From Desulfobacteraceae bacterium (GTDB lineage Bacteria > Desulfobacterota > Desulfobacteria > Desulfobacterales > DAOWNP01): a stretch of DNA of 5,123 nucleotides. Position numbers and translations under genes: made by a program. A model generated the notes under the pieces. It was given only the letters and a program-made list of their open reading frames with translations. It did no database searches and was not told the DNA's origin. Below are positions 1 to 5,123 of this stretch, one piece after another (within the stretch, counting starts at the first letter, position 1; each line of letters starts with the position of its first letter). Location: contig DAOWNP010000198.1 in the NCBI GenBank assembly GCA_030642545.1, forward strand, positions 1 through 5,123, read 5' to 3'.

Positions 1-132
1 ATTTATCCAATTTCTGCGTTAGAAAATAAATTTGATCCGGAAAACACAACGGGTATGCCTGTGGTCAAATCTATTTTCTGCCTTGAACACAGAAAAAATT
101 TCTGTAACAACCTGTTAAGTGAAGTTAAGTGA
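1..132 (+). CDS. Possible 3' end of an unidentified plus-strand gene (partial)
   Basis: Frame 1 is open from the first base to a TGA at 130-132, giving 43 codons with no start inside the window. The peptide begins IYPISALENKFDPENTTGMP and ends in LLSEVK; I do not recognise a family. The other two plus frames hit stops within about 30 bases, and an open stretch of this length is uncommon in DNA this AT-rich, which is the only real support. Against it, the minus strand over about 6-134 is also open (43 codons, TAA at 3-5), so the openness is not strand-specific. If real, the gene converges on the acyl-CoA ligase with a 72-nt gap. Its stop codon falls inside the 10-bp tandem repeat at 114-143, so its C-terminus would depend on repeat copy number. 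Confidence 0.3.
   Translation: MYPISALENKFDPENTTGMPVVKSIFCLEHRKNFCNNLLSEVK
89..105. repeat. Short perfect inverted repeat (7-bp arms, 3-nt loop)
   Basis: The arms ACAGAAA (89-95) and TTTCTGT (99-105) are exact reverse complements around AAA. The stem is AT-rich, with two G-C pairs, and no T-tract follows it on either strand, so it does not qualify as an intrinsic terminator. It lies inside the putative plus-strand coding tail. The shorter word TTTCTG also occurs at 11-16 and 75-80, so the arm is partly a locally repeated motif. Function unknown. Confidence 0.35.
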
Positions 133-143
133 AGTTAAGTGAA
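114..143. repeat. Perfect 10-bp tandem repeat, three copies
   Basis: The unit GTTAAGTGAA occurs three times in succession without a mismatch (114-123, 124-133, 134-143), followed by ATTATTT. The period is close to one helical turn, so each copy would present the same DNA face. The array sits between convergent genes and overlaps the stop codon of the putative plus-strand tail (TGA 130-132, in copy two). The unit length is not a multiple of three, so gain or loss of a copy would change the frame of any gene running through it. It could be a slippage product, a protein-binding array or simply a microsatellite; the sequence does not decide. Confidence 0.9.
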
Positions 144-167
144 ATTATTTATGTGACTGTCTGTCCT

Positions 168-201
168 ATATTAAGATCAAAGTTCAATTCAACCTTAATA
201 T
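168..201 (-). other. Weak inverted repeat at the 3' end of the ligase gene
   Basis: ATATTAAG (168-175) and CTTAATAT (194-201) are exact 8-base reverse complements separated by 18 nt, beginning three bases beyond the ligase stop codon. The position between convergent genes suits a transcript-end structure. However, the stem has one G-C pair, the loop is long and no U-run follows on the minus strand, so I do not call it a terminator. A 10-bp palindrome, TTAATATTAA (195-204), overlaps the right arm. Confidence 0.25.
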
Positions 202-204
202 TAA

Positions 205-1896
205 TTATTTTCCGGTATAAAAATCTTTATATTCTTCCCGAATTGTTTTTTTGGAAAATTTACCTACACTTGTTTTGGGAATTTCGTCTACAAAAATAAT
301 CTCATCCGGTAACTGCCATTTGGCAAAATTTGGGCTTATAAAATCAAGAAGATCCTGTTTTGTTACTTTACCTGTAAACTTTTCCCTTAATTTTACCAGA
401 GCAAGAGGTCTCTCTTCCCATTTTGGATGAGGAAGACCTGCAACAGTTGCCTCCAAAACACTTTCATGGGCCATAAGAGAATTTTCAAGATCTATTGAAG
501 ATATCCATTCACCACCACTTTTTACCAGATCTTTAAATCTGTCACTTATTTTGATATATCCATTTTTATCAATAGTTGCAGCATCACCGCTTTTCCAGTA
601 ACCATCTGTAAAGGAATCTACTGATCTCGAATCATTATAATAAGTTGTTGTAATCCATGGACCTTTTATAAGCAATTCACCTACAGTTTCACCATCATGA
701 GGTATATCTTTACCATCTGCATCTACAATCTTCATCTCTATCCCTGTTACAGGCAAGCCCTGTTTCTTCCTTAGCTCCCATTTCTCATCTTCAGACAAAT
801 CAGTCATTTTAGATTTAAGCAGATTAACAGTTACAAGCGGAGTTGTTTCTGTTGCACCATAAGCATGAATAATATTTCCACCAAGCTTGTCATATCCTTT
901 CATCATCGCCAAAGGTGGTTCTGTAGCACCTGAAAACATTCTTAAATTTGAAAAGAGAGGTTTTTCAGGCATAGAATTAATCTGCTCAAGCATTGGCATA
1001 TAAATAGCCGGTGCTCCATTATTTACAGTTACCTTTTCAGTTAACATCAGATCAACCAGTACCTGAGTTGTTTCTGCTGTATACATACCGGAAAAAACAA
1101 GCTTTGCACCAACGAGAGGAGCACAGAGAAAAACTCCCCAGCCCTGGGCATGAAACATGGGAACAGTCTGCATAACAACATCATCTAATCCCATTTTTGA
1201 CATACCGGCAATCATTATGGTATGCAGATACATTGCTCTGTGGGATACAAATACGCCTTTTGGCTTTCCGGTTGTACCAGATGTATAGCAGGCCGCAAAA
1301 GCAGATGTTTCATCAATCATAGGAAATGTATAATCATCAGATTCCTGCTCTAAAATATCTTCATAACTCGTAATCGGAGTTAAATCAGTTTTTAAATCTT
1401 TAGCTTTTTTATCTGTTATGATTACATAACCTTTAACTGTATTCAGTTTGCCTGCAATAGGTTCAATTATGGGTAAAAGAGTCTCTGCTACAAAAATAAA
1501 CTTTGCTCCTGCATGGTTAATAACATAAGTTCTATCTACTCCGGCTATACGGGGATTCAACTCTAAAGCTACAGCTCCAATACCTGAAATAGCAAAATAA
1601 AGTTCAAAAAAGCGATGTGTATTCCAGTCGGCTATCCCTACTCTGTCTCCTGGTTTAACACCAAGCTTAACAAGAGCATTTGCAAGTTTTTTAACTCTTT
1701 TATACGCTTCATAATAATTATAACGAAAAATACTTCCATCAATATTTCTTGAAACAACTTCCACTTCAGGATATGTATTTGCTGCACATTTTAAAAAAGT
1801 AATAATATTTAACTGGTAATCATCACCTGAAGTTGAAGGAAAACCTTTAATAATTTCAACACTCATAACATTTTGCTCCATTTCTAAATTAATCAT
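205..1896 (-). CDS. Fatty-acyl-CoA ligase (AMP-forming), AlkK/ttLC-FACS type
   Basis: Complete gene of 563 codons (TAA at 205-207). The product activates a fatty acid to an acyl-adenylate with ATP and then transfers it to CoA, supplying beta-oxidation or lipid synthesis; it should be cytoplasmic or peripheral to the membrane. All adenylate-forming signatures are present (numbered from the ATG at 1896): the phosphate-binding loop YTSGTTGKPKG at 204-214, YGATETTP at 346-353, GD with the ribose-binding Asp at 438, the hinge region SDRFKD at 451-456 followed by LVKSGGEWISS, and PKTSVGK with catalytic Lys546. FPST near the N-terminus, GEWISSIDLEN and FAKWQLPD are, from memory, shared with the Thermus thermophilus long-chain enzyme. 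Trp253 in MFHAQGW aligns with that enzyme's gate Trp234, which suggests a medium- to long-chain substrate, though chain length cannot be read off. There is no signal peptide or membrane segment. The gene lies 48 nt downstream of the sensor kinase on the same strand. The ATG at 1866 (553 aa) may be the true start. Confidence 0.95.
   Translation of the reverse strand: MINLEMEQNVMSVEIIKGFPSTSGDDYQLNIITFLKCAANTYPEVEVVSRNIDGSIFRYNYYEAYKRVKKLANALVKLGVKPGDRVGIADWNTHRFFELYFAISGIGAVALELNPRIAGVDRTYVINHAGAKFIFVAETLLPIIEPIAGKLNTVKGYVIITDKKAKDLKTDLTPITSYEDILEQESDDYTFPMIDETSAFAACYTSGTTGKPKGVFVSHRAMYLHTIMIAGMSKMGLDDVVMQTVPMFHAQGWGVFLCAPLVGAKLVFSGMYTAETTQVLVDLMLTEKVTVNNGAPAIYMPMLEQINSMPEKPLFSNLRMFSGATEPPLAMMKGYDKLGGNIIHAYGATETTPLVTVNLLKSKMTDLSEDEKWELRKKQGLPVTGIEMKIVDADGKDIPHDGETVGELLIKGPWITTTYYNDSRSVDSFTDGYWKSGDAATIDKNGYIKISDRFKDLVKSGGEWISSIDLENSLMAHESVLEATVAGLPHPKWEERPLALVKLREKFTGKVTKQDLLDFISPNFAKWQLPDEIIFVDEIPKTSVGKFSKKTIREEYKDFYTGK
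1876..1879 (-). promoter_or_regulatory. Candidate ribosome binding site favouring an internal ligase start
   Basis: On the minus strand, GGAG (1879 to 1876) lies 9 nt upstream of the in-frame ATG at 1866-1864 (codon 11). The first ATG (1896-1894) has only AAGGG (1903 to 1899) before it, just 2 nt away, which is too close for normal initiation. Starting at codon 11 gives MSVEIIKGFPST, putting the conserved FPST at about the distance from the N-terminus seen in Thermus long-chain acyl-CoA synthetase (recalled, not aligned here). The first ATG remains possible. Confidence 0.45.
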
Positions 1897-1944
1897 GACC
1901 CTTAAAAAACATATTTACAAAAACAGTTAAGCATAAGGACAAAA

Positions 1945-4900
1945 TTAATTATTATTTGAAGATAATTCTTTTTTAGACACTAATTTAATATTCTTATTAT
2001 TAACAAGAGGAATTTTAATAATAAAGCATGCCCCTTTATTAGGAGAGCTGACACACTCAATTGTTCCTCCTAATGACTGAGTCACAAGGTTGTATACAAT
2101 ATGCAGACCAAGTCCGGTACTCCCCTTTGCCCGTTTTGTTGTATAAAAAGGGTCAAAAATCTTTTTTTGGGTATCTTTATCCATTCCTTTTCCATCATCA
2201 CAATAAGTGAGATTAAGAAAAGAATCTGCAAAAATATCAATTTTTATATTAAACTCTTCCATCTCGTCCACACCGTGAAGCAATGTATTTACAACAAGAT
2301 TAGTAAAAATCTGGAAAAACACTCCAGGATAACCATCTATATAAATAATATCCGGGCTGTTTATATTAATTGAGTGTTTTTTTCTTTTCAATTTTGGATC
2401 AAGACTTAAAAGAAGATCTTTTATATTTTCATTGAGGTTAAATACTCTTTTTTCTTTGCTTGACTGATCTACTGATACTTGCTTAAAGCTTTGAATTAAA
2501 TTAGCCGAACGTCTTAAATTTTTTAAAATAATTTCACTGGTTTCACAAGCTGTTTTTATATAATTTTCAAGATCTGACCGCTTTAATGTGTCAGAATTGT
2601 AAACTTTATATACCTCTTTTGTTTTTTCCTCTAAAAATGATGCAGCAGTAACACTAACTCCAACCGGAGTATTAATCTCATGTGCAATGCCTGCTACAAG
2701 CTGGCCTAACGCTGCCATTTTTTCAGATTGAACAAGCTGATCCTGGGCCATTTTTAACTCTTTTAATGATTGTTCAAGCATTCTTGTTCTATTTTTTACC
2801 CGTTGTTCCAATTCAGTATTTAATCTTTTTACTTCTTCTTCAGCTTTTTTCCTGATAGTAATATCTCTGGCAACTCCTACAGCACTGACAGGAAATTGAT
2901 TATTATCTCTTAGAAATGAAAATGTCACCTCTGTTGTAACATGCGATGTATCTTTTTTTATAAATTCAAGCTCAAGCACAACAGGCTTTATATCAGTATT
3001 AATACTTTTCTCTGCTATAGCAAGCTCTTCAGTTAAAAATTTTAACAATATCTCAAAAGAATTATGTGTAAACATATGCTCCAGATCCAATTTTATAATT
3101 TCCTCTGGAGTATAATCCAGCAAATTTACAACAGATTGACCTATGTATGTAATTTTAAAATCTTTAAGATCTAAAATCCATATTACGTCTGAAACATTTT
3201 CAGCAAGAAGACGATACTTTTTTTCAGATTCACGCAAAGCATATTCCGCATGCTTAATATTATCATAGAGCATTGCATTCTCAAGACAAATAGCAGAATG
3301 CGATGCTAAAAGCCTGAGAGTTTCTATTCTGTCTGATGTAAAAACACCTGTAGCAACACTATTTTCAAGATAAAGTATGCCTATGATTTCTGTTTGTCTA
3401 ATTATAGGCATACACAAAACAGAACCAGATGATCTATACCTTATATATGGATCAGTCATAAACCATCCCTCTTTTTTTACATCATCTATAACTACATGTT
3501 TTTTTATACTGCGTACATAATTTATAACAGTAAAAAGAAGATCGTTTCTTTTTTTTAAAGGAACAGATTTTATTATTATGTTTTTATCTTCCCCCAGAAT
3601 CAATTCAGCCTCAACACTTAAGCTGCCATTTTTTACAAGTAGTATAAGACCCTTATTTGCACCAGCATTTTCTACCATTATAGTTAACAGTTTTTCTAAA
3701 AGAGCCTCTAATACAATTTCTATTGATATCACTTTTAAATAATCAACTATAGCAAGATAATCCATCTCGTTGGCATGAACAGAAACTTGATCTTTTTTAA
3801 CTTTATCAAAATAGCTGTGAAATTTTTTTTCTATTTGAACCACTTTAAGATCTGAACCCCACTGTTTATATAAATCTCTTGCTTTTTGTATGTAAGCATA
3901 AGCTGATTCATCTAAACCACATAAAAATAGAAAATTGGACAAACGCTCATTTGATATAGCTTCTTCCATCTTAAATCCATTTTTTTTAGCATTTAAAACA
4001 GCCTCTTTATATAAATCAATAGTTTTTTTAATATTTTTTTTAAAAGAGCTTAACTCAGCCTCAACAAGAATAAATTTATTGGTAAAATTTTCAGGGGAAT
4101 GTATTACCAGCTTTTTCATCTGCTTCTGGTTTTTTTTTACAATCTTTAAGTATCTCCTTTTTTTATCATCAGGTACATAAGGAAGATATGCAAGCAAAGA
4201 TAATGAATAAAAAAACATATAAATAGCACTAAAAACCATAGTTTTTATACCATTTATATATAGCATTCCTTTTTCCGCAAATTTTACAGCATTTTTAAAA
4301 TCACCGCATAAATAAAATAAAATCATTTTCCCCAAATAGTAAAAGCCTAAAAAAGTTATCTCTTTTGCTTTATACCAGTCAGGTACCATTTCATTTTCAT
4401 CTGCAATTGTCCCCTTTATAACTCTCCAGTCATCTGCATCTCCTTTAAAATTAATCATCAGCTGATACCAAAGTTTATATGTTTTAGTAGTTGCCGGCTG
4501 ATTTAAAAGCTCAATTTTTGGCAGAAACTTTTCACACCATGAAATAACTTCCAAAAGAGTTGGGGCAGAAAAAAACATATTAATTGCATGTAAATTTAAT
4601 GCAAAAGATGCAATAAGCCGCCCTCCAAATAAAACCCCTTTTTCATAGGAATCCATAAAATAAGTTAAATTTTTAGACAAATGATTTTTCCAGGGATTTA
4701 TCATAGACCCAATAAGTATTTTGATATTAGGCTCCATTTCAGCTATATCTATCTGCTTGTTAATATCAAGAGCAAGCATTCCCATTTTATATCCGGTATC
4801 AATATCCTTTATAAATCCACATAAAAAAGAAGCGTAAGAGGCATAAGCAAAAGAAGCATATTTCGAATTACCATATTTTACAGAAAGCCTTACCAGTCTA

Positions 4901-5123
4901 AATATAATAATAAAAGTATAATCAGGATCTGATATATAACAAGGCTCAATAATTGACATAAGAAGCCTTGCTTGTGCTATCACCTGCGGTTCAGAAAGTT
5001 CTTTATTTTTTATAAGGTTTTCTAACTTTTTATTTTTAAGAGACAATTTAACGAGACTAAATTCTTTTAAAAAAACATATCGGGAGAATTTTGCAGGAAG
5101 CTTGATACCAATAGATCGGAAGG
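1945..5123 (-). CDS. C-terminal part of a giant multidomain sensor histidine kinase (helical repeat - GAF - PAS - HisKA - HATPase)
   Basis: The gene is cut by the right window edge and its 3' end is intact (TAA at 1945-1947). Residues are numbered from the TTG at 5046, which I read as an internal Leu because the frame stays open to 5123 and no ribosome binding site precedes it. Residues 1-410 are helical and TPR-like, the region that follows the AAA-type ATPase in HstK-like Ser/Thr-kinase/ATPase/histidine-kinase proteins. A GAF domain spans about 430-590 (SVLCMPIIRQTEIIGILYLEN region) and a PAS/PAC domain about 608-732. A coiled coil at 734-780 leads to HisKA with AGIAHEINTP and phosphoacceptor His789; the adjacent E-x-x-T (E790, T793) is the motif linked to phosphatase activity. 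The ATPase domain has an N-box with Asn916 and Asn920, DDGKGM (950-955), FDPFYTT (964-970) and GSTGLGL (975-981), so it looks catalytically complete. No receiver domain follows and no response regulator is in view. The GAF domain has no obvious chromophore site, no membrane segment stands out, and the ligand is unknown. The N-terminal Ser/Thr kinase and ATPase domains are inferred, not seen. Confidence 0.93.
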   Translation of the reverse strand, partial: FRSIGIKLPAKFSRYVFLKEFSLVKLSLKNKKLENLIKNKELSEPQVIAQARLLMSIIEPCYISDPDYTFIIIFRLVRLSVKYGNSKYASFAYASYASFLCGFIKDIDTGYKMGMLALDINKQIDIAEMEPNIKILIGSMINPWKNHLSKNLTYFMDSYEKGVLFGGRLIASFALNLHAINMFFSAPTLLEVISWCEKFLPKIELLNQPATTKTYKLWYQLMINFKGDADDWRVIKGTIADENEMVPDWYKAKEITFLGFYYLGKMILFYLCGDFKNAVKFAEKGMLYINGIKTMVFSAIYMFFYSLSLLAYLPYVPDDKKRRYLKIVKKNQKQMKKLVIHSPENFTNKFILVEAELSSFKKNIKKTIDLYKEAVLNAKKNGFKMEEAISNERLSNFLFLCGLDESAYAYIQKARDLYKQWGSDLKVVQIEKKFHSYFDKVKKDQVSVHANEMDYLAIVDYLKVISIEIVLEALLEKLLTIMVENAGANKGLILLVKNGSLSVEAELILGEDKNIIIKSVPLKKRNDLLFTVINYVRSIKKHVVIDDVKKEGWFMTDPYIRYRSSGSVLCMPIIRQTEIIGILYLENSVATGVFTSDRIETLRLLASHSAICLENAMLYDNIKHAEYALRESEKKYRLLAENVSDVIWILDLKDFKITYIGQSVVNLLDYTPEEIIKLDLEHMFTHNSFEILLKFLTEELAIAEKSINTDIKPVVLELEFIKKDTSHVTTEVTFSFLRDNNQFPVSAVGVARDITIRKKAEEEVKRLNTELEQRVKNRTRMLEQSLKELKMAQDQLVQSEKMAALGQLVAGIAHEINTPVGVSVTAASFLEEKTKEVYKVYNSDTLKRSDLENYIKTACETSEIILKNLRRSANLIQSFKQVSVDQSSKEKRVFNLNENIKDLLLSLDPKLKRKKHSININSPDIIYIDGYPGVFFQIFTNLVVNTLLHGVDEMEEFNIKIDIFADSFLNLTYCDDGKGMDKDTQKKIFDPFYTTKRAKGSTGLGLHIVYNLVTQSLGGTIECVSSPNKGACFIIKIPLVNNKNIKLVSKKELSSNNN

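Noticed and set aside
1914..1942. Promoter-like pair on the minus strand before the ligase: TTGTCC (1942-1937) and TGTAAA (1919-1914) with a 17-nt spacer
   Set aside because: Each box matches the sigma-70 consensus at only 4 of 6 positions, and such matches are expected by chance in AT-rich DNA. It remains a possibility, not a supported feature.
1897..1944. Possible hairpin CTTAA...TTAAG in the gap between the two genes
   Set aside because: The stem has five mostly A-T pairs with a loop of more than 20 nt. It is neither a terminator nor a recognisable riboswitch.
2101..2373. Plus-strand open frame of 90 codons
   Set aside because: It lies wholly antisense to the HATPase domain of the kinase, where all catalytic motifs are intact in the minus frame. 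Its peptide is low-complexity and resembles no family.
3935..4180. Plus-strand open frame of 81 codons, Phe/Leu-rich and membrane-like
   Set aside because: It is antisense to the helical region of the kinase. The hydrophobicity is an artefact of reading Lys-rich AAA codons as TTT.
4846..4866. Repeated Tyr-Ala-Ser words in the kinase helical region (KYASFAYASYASF)
   Set aside because: It is a short run within a region where the family is normally Ala/Tyr-rich, with no clean DNA-level repeat. It looks like ordinary helix composition.

Overview
This is an AT-rich window (roughly one third GC by eye). Two well-supported genes lie on the minus strand, and a short convergent intergenic region lies at the left edge. 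From right to left, in transcription order, they are (1) the C-terminal part of a very large multidomain sensor kinase and (2) a complete AlkK/ttLC-FACS-type fatty-acyl-CoA ligase. A 48-nt gap with no recognisable terminator separates them, so co-transcription is plausible. At the far left, an open plus-strand frame may be the last 43 codons of an unidentified gene. It converges on the ligase gene.

The kinase fragment carries, in order, a long helical TPR-like region, a GAF domain, a PAS domain, a coiled coil, a HisKA domain with an intact phosphoacceptor His, and an intact HATPase domain. The helical region and the GAF sequence match what follows the AAA-type ATPase in bacterial 'Ser/Thr kinase - ATPase - GAF - (PAS) - histidine kinase' proteins of about 1,700-1,900 residues, the HstK-like family of filamentous cyanobacteria and some deltaproteobacteria. 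The reading frame stays open to the right edge of the window. The TTG at 5046 is therefore an internal Leu codon, and the gene begins outside the window.

The organism cannot be named from this sequence. A low-GC, Gram-negative-like bacterium rich in signalling proteins would fit, for example a member of the Desulfobacterota, but this is a guess from the protein families and base composition. The likely biology is ordinary: a fatty-acid activating enzyme next to a giant sensor kinase. Whether the kinase senses lipid or regulates the ligase cannot be told from the sequence.

I found no RNA genes, CRISPR arrays, insertion sequences or convincing new system. The items most worth a second look are a perfect 10-bp repeat in three copies over the putative plus-strand stop codon, and a 10-base match to the common Illumina adapter at the extreme right edge.
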